Positions 8,336 through 15,485 of a DNA stretch of 39,428 bases are shown in pieces. This DNA is from Pseudomaricurvus sp965662505. Its GTDB lineage: Bacteria; Pseudomonadota; Gammaproteobacteria; Pseudomonadales; Cellvibrionaceae. The DNA lies in the NCBI RefSeq assembly GCF_965662505.1, contig NZ_CBFIHX010000020.1, positions 1 through 39,428 on the forward strand, given 5' to 3'. Within the stretch, counting starts at the first letter, position 1. Every line of letters starts with the position of its first letter. The position numbers and the translations under genes are program-made. The notes below the pieces were generated by a model that was given only the letters and a program-made list of their open reading frames with translations, was not told the DNA's origin and searched no databases.

Positions 8336-8537
8336 TCAGTCACATTGATATTTAAGATCAATACGTAATTCAACATCTGACTGCGTAAGACAGTCTTTAA
8401 ATTATAAGAGCCGGTATAACGGTTCACCCTAGGTTGTTTGGAAGGTGCTGGTCGGCAGTTTTCTGTCGACTGGCGCGATTCGGCAACAGTCCAAGGTGCA
8501 TGAGACAAGTACTGTTAACTGGAATAGGGTGATTAAT
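8336..8537 (+). other. Leader of gap with possible 10-codon upstream frame
   Basis: 202-nt intergenic stretch. A 5-bp inverted repeat GACTG/CAGTC (8379-8395) is too weak to call a terminator. A short frame MRQVLLTGIG (ATG 8500, stop 8530-8532, AAGG 3 nt upstream) ends 5 nt before the gap start codon, and the gap ribosome-binding site lies inside its last codons, so translational coupling is possible. I found no convincing promoter or HexR-like palindrome here. Confidence 0.25.
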
Positions 8538-9548
8538 ATGACAATTCGTGTAGCAATTAATGGGTATGGCCGTATAGGCCGCAATGTATTACGGGCTCTG
8601 TATGAATCTGACTATCGCAAGCAGATTCAGATTGTAGCCATCAACGATCTGGGTGATACCGAGTTTAATGCTCATCTGACCCGTTATGATTCTATTCACG
8701 GTCGCTTTCCTGGCGAAGTGGATGTAGATAACCACTCGCTGGTGGTCAACGGTGATGCGATCCAGACGTTCAGTGAGCGCGATCCTCACAATTTGCCGTG
8801 GTCGGATCTCGGTGTCGATGTGGTTTATGAGTGTACGGGGTTCTTCACCAGTCGCGACAAAGCCGCTGCGCACATTGAAGCCGGGGCGAAAAAGGTGATT
8901 ATTTCGGCACCGGCCTCTGGTGTGGATGCAACGGTCGTCTATGGGGTAAATGACAATGTGCTGACTTCAGCCAGCCAAATCATTTCCAATGCCTCTTGCA
9001 CCACTAACTGCTTGGCTCCGGTGGCCAAAGTGTTAAATGACACCATTGGTATCAAGCAGGGAGCGATGACGACCATTCACTCCTACACCAATGATCAAAA
9101 ATTACACGACGTGTACCACAGTGATATTTATCGTGCGCGTTCAGCGACGCAATCGATGATTCCTACCAAGACCGGTGCGGCGCAAGCGGTAGGTCTGGTG
9201 TTACCGGAACTGGATGGCAAACTGGATGGCATGGCTGTACGGATTCCTACGGCGAATGTCTCGCTGGTGGATTTTCACTTTATTGCCAATCGCGAAACCT
9301 CTGTAGAAGAAGTCAACGCCACCATCGAAAAGGCGGCTTCCCACGCTCCGCTGAAAGGTATTCTGGCCTACAATACCGAGCCTTTGGTTTCCGTTGATTT
9401 TAATCATCAACCGGCATCCTCGACCTTTGACGCGACGCAAACCCGGGTGAACGGGAAAATGGTCAAAGTCATGGCCTGGTACGACAACGAATGGGGTTTT
9501 TCCAATCGATTGTTGGACAACACTCTGGCATTAATGCAGGCTAAGTAA
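8538..9548 (+). CDS. gap: Glyceraldehyde-3-phosphate dehydrogenase, type I
   Basis: Oxidises glyceraldehyde-3-phosphate to 1,3-bisphosphoglycerate, using the triose from the Eda reaction. The start is ATG 8538 (336 aa): MTIRVAINGYGRIGRNVLRA is the expected N-terminus, with AGGGTGA 5 nt upstream; the longer in-frame extension back to 8445 does not match the family. The Rossmann motif NGYGRIG is at 8-14. The catalytic Cys154 is in SNASCTTNC, with its partner His181. The residue after the second strand is Asp (INDLGD), as in NAD-type Gap rather than erythrose-4-phosphate dehydrogenase. The overall sequence resembles the Pseudomonas Gap found beside edd, so this copy probably belongs to the HexR/ED regulon. 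Confidence 0.95.
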   Translation: MTIRVAINGYGRIGRNVLRALYESDYRKQIQIVAINDLGDTEFNAHLTRYDSIHGRFPGEVDVDNHSLVVNGDAIQTFSERDPHNLPWSDLGVDVVYECTGFFTSRDKAAAHIEAGAKKVIISAPASGVDATVVYGVNDNVLTSASQIISNASCTTNCLAPVAKVLNDTIGIKQGAMTTIHSYTNDQKLHDVYHSDIYRARSATQSMIPTKTGAAQAVGLVLPELDGKLDGMAVRIPTANVSLVDFHFIANRETSVEEVNATIEKAASHAPLKGILAYNTEPLVSVDFNHQPASSTFDATQTRVNGKMVKVMAWYDNEWGFSNRLLDNTLALMQAK

Positions 9549-9561
9549 GTGCCTCGCCAAA

Positions 9562-9597
9562 TGCTGGATTAAGTTCTGGATTAAGTGCTGGAGCGGT
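9562..9597. repeat. 12-bp tandem repeat between gap and pyk
   Basis: Three adjoining 12-bp units TGCTGGATTAAG, TTCTGGATTAAG and TGCTGGAGCGGT, starting 13 nt after the gap stop codon. Confidence 0.5.
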
Positions 9598-9599
9598 TG

Positions 9600-9771
9600 A
9601 TGAGTGTAACTGCTCGTTACAGTGAACAGTATTGAGATAGCGATGCGAGATGACTCGCAAAATCGCAGGAAGGCATAAAGAATTTATTGGTGCAGGAATA
9701 GTTCACGCTCACAGTCCCGCAGAGCACTGTGAGCTGATTCATTGTTATCTCTGATTAGGTAAGGATTCATT
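9600..9771 (+). promoter_or_regulatory. Structured leader of pyk
   Basis: Three dyads lie in 130 nt. TGTAAC-TGCTC-GTTACA is at 9605-9621. A hairpin GCGAG-ATGA-CTCGC (9645-9658) has outer GCGA/TCGC pairs at 9640-9643 and 9663-9666. A perfect 9-bp inverted repeat GCTCACAGT/ACTGTGAGC with a 10-nt loop is at 9707-9734. A possible 11-codon leader frame (MSVTARYSEQY, ATG 9600, GGAG 6 nt upstream) overlaps the first dyad. The arrangement resembles an attenuator or a protein-binding leader, but neither is proven. Confidence 0.35.
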
Positions 9772-11217
9772 TTGATTAGACGTACCAAGATCGTTGCCAC
9801 CCTGGGGCCGGCGACAGATTCGCCTGAAGTATTAGAGAAGTTGATTCACGCTGGCGTCAATGTTGTGCGCCTGAACTTTTCGCACGGTTCGCCAGAGGAT
9901 CACAAAACGCGTGCACGCATGGTCAGGGAACTGGCTGACAAGCATCAGCGTACAGTTGCTGTGCTCGGGGACCTGCAAGGGCCTAAGATCCGGGTAGCCC
10001 GTTTCGCCGAAGGCCCCATCGAGTTGTCTCTGGGAGATGAATTTTTCCTCGATGCTTCTCTGGGGCGTGATGATGGCAACCATATGGAAGTGGGTATCGA
10101 TTACCCTCAATTGCCCGAGGATGTGACCACCGGAGACCGCTTGCTACTGGATGATGGGCGAGTGGTGTTGGAAGTCACTGGGGTCAATGGCCCCCGTATT
10201 GCGACCAAGGTGGTTGTTGCAGGCAAGCTCTCTAATAACAAGGGCATCAACCGTGAAGGCGGTGGTTTGTCTGCTGACGCATTAACGGAAAAAGATTTTC
10301 GTGATATTGAACTGGCAGCTGAGCTGGAAGTGGATTATCTGGCGGTATCCTTTGTGCGCAGCGGCGCAGATTTGAATAAGGCCCGTGAGCTATTGCACAA
10401 AGCGGGTGGCGATGCAGGCCTGGTGGCAAAGGTTGAGCGTGCTGAAGCAGTATTGCCAGATGTGCTGGATGACATCATTAAAGCATCCGATGCGGTAATG
10501 GTCGCTCGTGGTGATTTGGGGGTCGAGATTGGTGACGCCGCTCTGGTGGCGGTACAAAAACGCATGATTATCCGTGCACAGGCACTGAACAAACCGGTCA
10601 TTACCGCGACTCAGATGATGGAATCGATGATCGAAAGCCCATTGCCGACACGGGCTGAGGTATTCGATGTGGCGAATGCTGTGCTGGATGGTACCGATGC
10701 TGTGATGCTCAGCGCTGAAACTGCAGCGGGCAGCTTTCCGGTGGAAGCTGTGGAGGCAATGGATCGCGTGATTCGCGGGGCTGAAAAGCAACCGTCGGCG
10801 ATGATTTCCAAGCACCGTCTGCATGAAAGCTTCGACAATATCGACGAAACCATTGCTTTGGCCGCGATGTATACGGCGAATCACCTGGAAGGGGTGAAGG
10901 CCATCATCAGCTTTACGGAAACAGGCCGCACGCCACTGTACATGACCCGAATAGACTCTGGCTTGTCGGTGTTCGCCTTTACCGACCATAAGCGTACCGA
11001 GAGCCGTCTGGCTATGTATCGCAGCGTGGTCCCGGTGACCTTTGATACCTCCAACTTCGCGCCGGAGCAGCTGAATCAGGCTGTGGTGGATGAACTGGTG
11101 CGACGTGAAGTCGTTGCTACCGGGGATCTCGTGATTATCTCCAAAGGGGATTTCCTGAATGTCCATGGTGGTACCAATACCATGAAGATCGTGCGGGTCG
11201 GTGATCAAATCCGGTAA
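9772..11217 (+). CDS. pyk: Pyruvate kinase
   Basis: Converts phosphoenolpyruvate and ADP to pyruvate and ATP. The 481-aa protein resembles the PykA (type II) enzymes of Pseudomonas: RRTKIVATLGPATDSPEVLE at the N-terminus, LNFSHG with its substrate-binding residues, GDLQGPKIRVARF at the start of the B domain, LVAKVERAEAV with the catalytic Lys, MVARGDLGVEIG for the metal site, and TQMMESMI. The start is almost certainly the unusual UUG at 9772: AAGGA lies 6 nt upstream, a stop codon (9760-9762) closes the frame just before it, and no ATG is available. The weak start codon and structured leader suggest translational tuning. It ends the ED/lower-glycolysis block and is followed by a terminator. 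Confidence 0.95.
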   Translation: MIRRTKIVATLGPATDSPEVLEKLIHAGVNVVRLNFSHGSPEDHKTRARMVRELADKHQRTVAVLGDLQGPKIRVARFAEGPIELSLGDEFFLDASLGRDDGNHMEVGIDYPQLPEDVTTGDRLLLDDGRVVLEVTGVNGPRIATKVVVAGKLSNNKGINREGGGLSADALTEKDFRDIELAAELEVDYLAVSFVRSGADLNKARELLHKAGGDAGLVAKVERAEAVLPDVLDDIIKASDAVMVARGDLGVEIGDAALVAVQKRMIIRAQALNKPVITATQMMESMIESPLPTRAEVFDVANAVLDGTDAVMLSAETAAGSFPVEAVEAMDRVIRGAEKQPSAMISKHRLHESFDNIDETIALAAMYTANHLEGVKAIISFTETGRTPLYMTRIDSGLSVFAFTDHKRTESRLAMYRSVVPVTFDTSNFAPEQLNQAVVDELVRREVVATGDLVIISKGDFLNVHGGTNTMKIVRVGDQIR

Positions 11218-11294
11218 GGGTCGGTTTTTGGCGTATAAGGTGTGCAAATTGTCGCTTAAATAGGCTACAATCCTGCCCGCTGAACAAGACCAAT

Positions 11295-11324
11295 AAAAAA
11301 GCTCATCAATTGATGGGCTTTTTT
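11295..11324 (+). terminator. Bidirectional terminator after pyk
   Basis: Stem AGCTCATC-AATT-GATGGGCT (8 bp with one G-T pair) with an A-run on the left and TTTTTT on the right, about 80 nt after the pyk stop. The symmetric A/T flanks would allow it to act from either direction. Confidence 0.85.
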
Positions 11325-11372
11325 GTGTCTGAAATTTGATGATGGGCCTGGTGCCGTTTGCGGGAGAGTTTA

Positions 11373-11483
11373 ATGCGCAGAGTGATGAAGTTAGTCATTT
11401 TTAACCACCGGGTGGTGACTAAAGGCAAGATTGGCGGGCAGATGAACCTTGAAGGCCAGCGGTCCGGTGCTTATTGGTTCTAG
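11373..11483 (+). CDS. Candidate 36-aa basic small protein
   Basis: A short frame from ATG 11373 to TAG 11481-11483 with ribosome-binding site GGGAGAG 4 nt upstream. The product starts MRRVMKLVIFNHRVVTKGK and ends RSGAYWF; it is basic, without an obvious membrane segment or signal peptide. The frame lies alone between two bidirectional terminators (11295-11324 and 11525-11558), which suggests an independent small transcription unit, though I see no strong promoter. A 13-bp palindrome ACCACC-G-GGTGGT (11404-11416) lies within it. I recognise no family. It could be a chance frame in an untranslated or small-RNA region. Confidence 0.3.
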   Translation: MRRVMKLVIFNHRVVTKGKIGGQMNLEGQRSGAYWF

Positions 11484-11524
11484 TTTTTTCAGGTTAGTTT
11501 CGTCTTTTCGACGACAGCGCGGCA

Positions 11525-11558
11525 CAAAAAAGCGAGGTATCTTCACCTCGCTTTTTTT
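11525..11558 (-). terminator. Bidirectional terminator after the beta-barrel gene
   Basis: Stem AGCGAGGT-ATCTTC-ACCTCGCT (perfect 8 bp, 6-nt loop) between an A-run and a T-run. On the minus strand it follows the barrel gene's stop codon at 11590 by about 35 nt; on the plus strand it would close any transcript from the 11.3-11.5 kb gap. Confidence 0.88.
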
Positions 11559-11589
11559 ATGAATATTTCTTTGGGGCTAGCGTTTCAGC

Positions 11590-12159
11590 TTAAAAAGTGT
11601 ACGCCGCACCCACAGAGAAGTAGTCAATATCGCCATTTTCCAGATCAAACAGTTCGTATTCGGCTCGGATTGCGAAGGAGCCCAGCTGAAACTTGGCGCC
11701 GACTCCGTACATAGGGTCGGTACCTGAATCAGATTCGTCAAAGCTCAGTGCATCAATGTCATCATCCCAAGCGATTAGACCCGCCTTGCCAAAAACACCA
11801 ACGGGGCCAAGGTTAAAGCCGACCAGCCCTGCAGCGGACCAGCCCGTGATATCAACATTGGCACCTTTGATATTGTTGATTTCACCGTTCTGAGAACCAA
11901 AATCAATATATGAACCTTCCACGGCCAAATCGAGAAAGGGAACCAGGCCGAAGTTATAGCCGACAAAGCCTTTGTAGGCAGTGTCATCATCATCAATTTC
12001 AAATTCAACATTCCCCAGCTCTGGAACATCGTCGGAATACTCAACGTCGGCCTGACCGACTGACCCGCCGATATAAAAACCGCTGTCTTTGCCAGCAAAA
12101 GCCGTTCCGGCAGAGCACGCCAGTGCCGCTGCAGACAGCAAAGTAAATAAGCGTTTCAT
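11590..12159 (-). CDS. Outer-membrane beta-barrel protein, OmpA-like
   Basis: Predicted small outer-membrane barrel (189 aa). The start is ATG 12159, not the in-frame ATG 33 nt upstream: GAGG precedes 12159, and the protein then begins with a classical signal peptide (MKRLFTLLSAAALACSAGTAFA, cleaved before GKDSG). The mature part shows alternating strands with aromatic girdle residues (FYIGGSVGQADVEY, FVGYNFGLVPFLDLAVEGSY, GLVGFNLGPVGVFGKAGL) and ends in YTF with a C-terminal Phe, the usual recognition signal for barrel insertion by BAM. Size and glycine/aspartate-rich turns fit an eight-stranded barrel of the OMP_b-brl/OmpA-transmembrane type with no periplasmic OmpA domain. Substrate or ligand cannot be inferred. 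It stands alone and is closed by its own terminator. Confidence 0.85.
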   Translation of the reverse strand: MKRLFTLLSAAALACSAGTAFAGKDSGFYIGGSVGQADVEYSDDVPELGNVEFEIDDDDTAYKGFVGYNFGLVPFLDLAVEGSYIDFGSQNGEINNIKGANVDITGWSAAGLVGFNLGPVGVFGKAGLIAWDDDIDALSFDESDSGTDPMYGVGAKFQLGSFAIRAEYELFDLENGDIDYFSVGAAYTF

Positions 12160-12392
12160 ACTTGTAGCCTCAAATAGTGCTTTATTTGTCATGTTATTAA
12201 GGTCTCATCACTGTGCGCTTTGGATGACCGCAGAACCTGAGTGAAGACATACCTTTAGTGAACATAGTCCTCTTTTATAAAACTGTCTATTGCTGGCATG
12301 ATAATCATCTTAAAGGTGTGAGCTTGACGGATTTATCACGGCTTTTTGGGTAACTATAGTACGTTGTCCCAAGCAGATCCGCAGGGGCGTTA

Positions 12393-13292
12393 TCAGGTCA
12401 TCAAGTTGTAGGGCTCATGAAGCAGGGGATGATCCTGCACGGTCATGTTGGAGAAGCTCTCCCAAAACGTTTGAGTCGCTGTATTCAGAGGCAGGAATGA
12501 ATGCAGCTGGAGCTCTCCGATAGCGGCGTTGCGCTCCGGCTCAATACCGGTCACCAGTGTACGGCTGGCAAAGGACGTATTGTGCTCTAAAGATTGATAG
12601 TGAATATCGTAAAGAGACAGGCTTTTCGCTCCCTTGGCTCGTTTGGCCCACTTCTCGGGCAATCCCGGATAGGCTTGAAGCCATGTGCTCAGTTCGGCCA
12701 GTTTCGGATTTCCGGTCAGCAGGTGCTGTTCCTTAATACGCAGCAGTAAAAAGCAGGCCAGATCTTCCCAATTGGTGATATGACGGCGCAACCCCTCCTC
12801 GGAGAAATAGAAATCCAGAAGATTGACCACAGGCTGCTTCAACCTGTCCTCTAGTCCGGCAAACTGAATCATGGCCAGCCAGCTGCGGTTGCAGAGTAAA
12901 ATATCGCCTATGCTATTAAGAATTAATGCGGGGTAGGGGTCGTGCTTTGCCAGCATCATGCTCAGACTGTCTTTGAGCAGCTGGTTTTCTTCTGCATGCA
13001 GGTTTAAGGGCGAGGGATCGTGGATGAATCCAGCAGAAATCAGCAGTGTTCCTATATCTCGTTCGCCAAGTTTAAGAGCCTGCGCCAAACGCAGCACCAT
13101 TTCTCGTGTGGGGTTGGAGCGCCCGGTTTCAAGAAAGCTGATATGGCGTGGGGCGGCCTCGACACTTGCAGCCAATTGAGCCTGAGAAAGCCCGACAGTC
13201 GTACGCCAAAAACGAATAAGCTGTCCAAATGCGTTATCAGAAGCTGTTTGGCTGATAGTAGACGTTTCCGTAGGTGGTTGTTTAAGCGACAT
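12393..13292 (-). CDS. XRE-family regulator with MmyB-type C-terminal domain
   Basis: Predicted DNA-binding regulator (299 aa). The N-terminal helix-turn-helix of the Cro/C1 type covers about residues 22-80 (LIRFWRTTVGLSQAQLAASV, then HISFLETGRSNPTREMVLRL). The remaining 200 residues look like the MmyB-like ligand-binding domain found in many such regulators (LNSIGDILLCNRSWLAMIQF, then NWEDLACFLLLRI), thought to bind small hydrophobic ligands; the ligand here is unknown. ATG 13292 follows a consensus-like promoter on the minus strand. It is transcribed away from the glycosyltransferase operon, with only 105 bp between the start codons, so it may regulate that operon and itself. Confidence 0.88.
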   Translation of the reverse strand: MSLKQPPTETSTISQTASDNAFGQLIRFWRTTVGLSQAQLAASVEAAPRHISFLETGRSNPTREMVLRLAQALKLGERDIGTLLISAGFIHDPSPLNLHAEENQLLKDSLSMMLAKHDPYPALILNSIGDILLCNRSWLAMIQFAGLEDRLKQPVVNLLDFYFSEEGLRRHITNWEDLACFLLLRIKEQHLLTGNPKLAELSTWLQAYPGLPEKWAKRAKGAKSLSLYDIHYQSLEHNTSFASRTLVTGIEPERNAAIGELQLHSFLPLNTATQTFWESFSNMTVQDHPLLHEPYNLMT

Positions 13293-13330
13293 GGTGTTCG
13301 GGATGCTTCCCTGTCAGGTAATTGCCGCTG

Positions 13331-13359
13331 ATTATAGGCTGTGTCAGACTGTGGCTCAA
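13331..13359 (-). promoter_or_regulatory. Predicted promoter of the XRE regulator
   Basis: Read on the minus strand: TTGAGC (13359-13354), 17-bp spacer, consensus TATAAT (13336-13331). The transcript would start near 13324, about 32 nt before the start codon. It lies inside the gap shared with the divergent glycosyltransferase. Confidence 0.6.
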
Positions 13360-13397
13360 TTGTCACTTGATCGACTGAAGGATTGGGTCGTACTCCC

Positions 13398-14759
13398 ATG
13401 ACAGCACCAGAAAAATTACCAGAAAGCTTGTTGTTTAATGCTGAAAATCCTTTGAATATTTGTCTGCTGGGTTACCGCAGTCACCCATTCGTTGGGGGGC
13501 AGGGGGTTTACCTGAATTATCTGAGCAAGGCATTGGTGGAAATGGGGCATCGTGTCGATGTCATGTCCGGGCCACCTTATCCGCAACTTGACCCACGAGT
13601 CACCTTGATCAAAGTTCCCAGTCTGGATTTGTTCGAAGCTCCCAGCCATGTCACCGCATTACGCCCCAGGCATCTGACATCCTGGTCAGATTTCTTTGAA
13701 TGGTGGTCCATGCTGACTGGCGGTTTTGCTGAGCCTTATACCTTCAGTCGGCGTGTTGCCAAATTGATGAAAAGTCGCGGAAAGCAATACGATATTGTCC
13801 ACGATAATCAATGTCTGGGTTATGGTCTGCTGGAACTGCAAAAGCAGGGTATTCCCACGGTGGCGACGGTTCACCATCCAATTACCCGGGATCTGAAGTT
13901 AGCTTTGAAGGCGGCTCCCAACTGGCGACAACGGCTGTTGATTCGTCGCTGGCATTCTTTTCTACGTATGCAAAAGAAGGTTGTTCAACAGCTGGATCAC
14001 ATTGTGACGGTTTCTGAATGCTCCCAAAAAGACATCGCCGAAGCCTTTGACCGGCCGGTCAATACGATCAGTTTGATTCATAACGGTATCGATACCGATA
14101 CCTTTCAGCCCAGAGCCCATATCAGTTCCATCCCGTATCGCATTATGACCACGGCCTCTGCGGATCAACCCTTAAAAGGGTTGCGCTATTTGTTGGAGGC
14201 TATTGCAGAACTAAAACCGAGTTTCCCTGACATTGAGTTACTGGTTGTCGGCAAGCTGAAAGAGGGCGGCCAAACTGAAAAACTCTTGGCATCTCTGGGG
14301 CTGAAAGAGAGTGTCCAGTTTGTATCGGGCATCAGCACAGAAGCACTGGTTGATCAATATGCGCAGGCCAGTGTGGTAGTGTCTCCGTCTTTGTATGAAG
14401 GCTTTGGCCTGCCGGCAGGCGAAGCTATGGCCTGTGGCTGTGCGGTGATTTCTTCCGATGGAGGTGCGTTGCCGGAAGTCGTCGGTGATGCAGGTCTGGT
14501 GGTTCCGGCTGGTAACAGTCGTGCCTTGGCGGACGCGCTGGAATCGGTTTTGTCTGATGAAGTATTACGCAAATCATTGCAAGTGAAAGGCCGCCAACGA
14601 ATTCTGGAACAATTTTGCTGGAAAGTTGCCGCTCGGGAATTTACTCACTATTACCATCAAATCCTCGGTAGCGTATCGGCAGACAACTCGCCCTCTGGCT
14701 CCGTCGAGACGGTTGAGCCAATACATCCTGAAGGAGGGTTTGTTCGTGCAGACCATTGA
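13398..14759 (+). CDS. Glycosyltransferase family 4
   Basis: Predicted retaining GT-B glycosyltransferase (453 aa), transferring a sugar from a nucleotide-sugar donor to an unknown acceptor. The N-terminal domain starts with ICLLGYRSHPFVGGQGVYLN, the glycine-rich acceptor-side loop of GT4 enzymes, and HHPITRD follows. The C-terminal donor domain has SLIHNGIDTDTF, ASADQPLKGLRYLLEAI, VVGKL, and the EX7E signature in EGFGLPAGEAMACGCAVIS. ATG 13398 is chosen, but the ribosome-binding site GAAGGA is 15 nt away; a TTG at 13383 is the alternative. It overlaps the following methyltransferase gene by 14 nt, so the two are translationally coupled. There are no membrane segments. Confidence 0.9.
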   Translation: MTAPEKLPESLLFNAENPLNICLLGYRSHPFVGGQGVYLNYLSKALVEMGHRVDVMSGPPYPQLDPRVTLIKVPSLDLFEAPSHVTALRPRHLTSWSDFFEWWSMLTGGFAEPYTFSRRVAKLMKSRGKQYDIVHDNQCLGYGLLELQKQGIPTVATVHHPITRDLKLALKAAPNWRQRLLIRRWHSFLRMQKKVVQQLDHIVTVSECSQKDIAEAFDRPVNTISLIHNGIDTDTFQPRAHISSIPYRIMTTASADQPLKGLRYLLEAIAELKPSFPDIELLVVGKLKEGGQTEKLLASLGLKESVQFVSGISTEALVDQYAQASVVVSPSLYEGFGLPAGEAMACGCAVISSDGGALPEVVGDAGLVVPAGNSRALADALESVLSDEVLRKSLQVKGRQRILEQFCWKVAAREFTHYYHQILGSVSADNSPSGSVETVEPIHPEGGFVRADH

Positions 14760-15462
14760 TTTTAATCGCCTTCAGCTACGCAGTGGCGATCGTATACTGG
14801 ATGTGGGTTGTGGTGAAGGTCGCCATACTATCGGTGCCTATCTGACTGCGGATGTGGACGCCATCGGTGTGGATTTGAGTGAAAAAGATCTACAGACAGC
14901 AAGAGAGCGGTTTGCTGACTTTGAAGAGAAAAGTAATACCCGCAAGAGCCTAACATTCCAGCAAGCTGATGCTTTGTCTTTGCCTTTTGCGGACAACAGT
15001 TTTGATAAGGTGATTTGTTCGGAAGTGCTGGAGCACATCCCTGATTATCAAGGCGTGCTGTCGGAGATTAACAGGGTGTTGAAGCCCGATGGGCTGTTAG
15101 CGGTCAGTGTTCCTCGTGCCTGGCCTGAAGAAATCTGTTGGCGTTTGAGTAAGCCTTATCGTCAGGTGGAAGGCGGGCATATCCGGATTTTTAACGCGAC
15201 GCATCTGCGTCACGACGTTGAAGATTTGGGCTGGAAGCGTTATTCGCGTCATTGGGCACATGCGCTGCATTCTCCCTTTTGGTGGTTAAAGTGCTGGCGA
15301 TGGGATAAAGAAGATTCCAGATTGGTAAAGTGGTATCACTCTTTTTTAGTTTGGGATCTCATGGAACGCCCGAAATTAACGCGGGGTCTTGAGTGGCTGC
15401 TTAATCCAATAATGGGAAAAAGTGTGGTTATGTATTTTGAGCGGGGAAGTGACATTGATTAA
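14746..15462 (+). CDS. Class I SAM-dependent methyltransferase
   Basis: Predicted small-molecule or glycan methyltransferase (238 aa). GTG 14746 is the likely start: AAGGAGG lies 8 nt upstream, and the glycine-rich SAM loop ILDVGCGEGRH comes at residues 17-27, normal for Methyltransf_11-type proteins. IGVDLSEKDL (motif II), ADALSLPFADNSFDKVICSE (motif III/IV) and LEHIPD follow. The C-terminal 80 residues are rich in Trp, Arg and Lys (WAHALHSPFWWLKCWRWDKE), unusual for the family, and might contact an acceptor or membrane surface. It overlaps the glycosyltransferase by 14 nt and precedes the toroid protein by 23 nt, so the three form one operon. The substrate is unknown; methylation of the product of the GT4 enzyme is a reasonable inference. 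Confidence 0.88.
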   Translation: MQTIDFNRLQLRSGDRILDVGCGEGRHTIGAYLTADVDAIGVDLSEKDLQTARERFADFEEKSNTRKSLTFQQADALSLPFADNSFDKVICSEVLEHIPDYQGVLSEINRVLKPDGLLAVSVPRAWPEEICWRLSKPYRQVEGGHIRIFNATHLRHDVEDLGWKRYSRHWAHALHSPFWWLKCWRWDKEDSRLVKWYHSFLVWDLMERPKLTRGLEWLLNPIMGKSVVMYFERGSDID

Positions 15463-15485
15463 TCAGCACAAGGGCGGGTTGAATC

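Noticed and set aside
8379..8395. Hairpin GACTG-CGTAAGA-CAGTC after eda as a terminator
   Set aside because: Only a 5-bp stem with a 7-nt loop and three T residues; too weak to separate eda from gap.
8445..8537. Longer gap product starting at 8445
   Set aside because: The extra 31 residues do not resemble Gap; ATG 8538 has a good ribosome-binding site and gives the standard N-terminus. Similar upstream non-ATG in-frame starts for edd (5783), dusC (19182), thiO (36484) and thiC (38457) were rejected on the same grounds.
9605..9621. TGTAAC-TGCTC-GTTACA as a HexR operator for pyk
   Set aside because: The half-sites look similar to published HexR arms, but the spacer is 5 bp rather than the 3 bp seen in the three hexR-zwf palindromes. 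I list it only as a dyad in the pyk leader.
11339..11404. 21-codon frame beginning ATGATGGGC after the pyk terminator
   Set aside because: There is no ribosome-binding site; the overlapping frame from 11373 is better supported.
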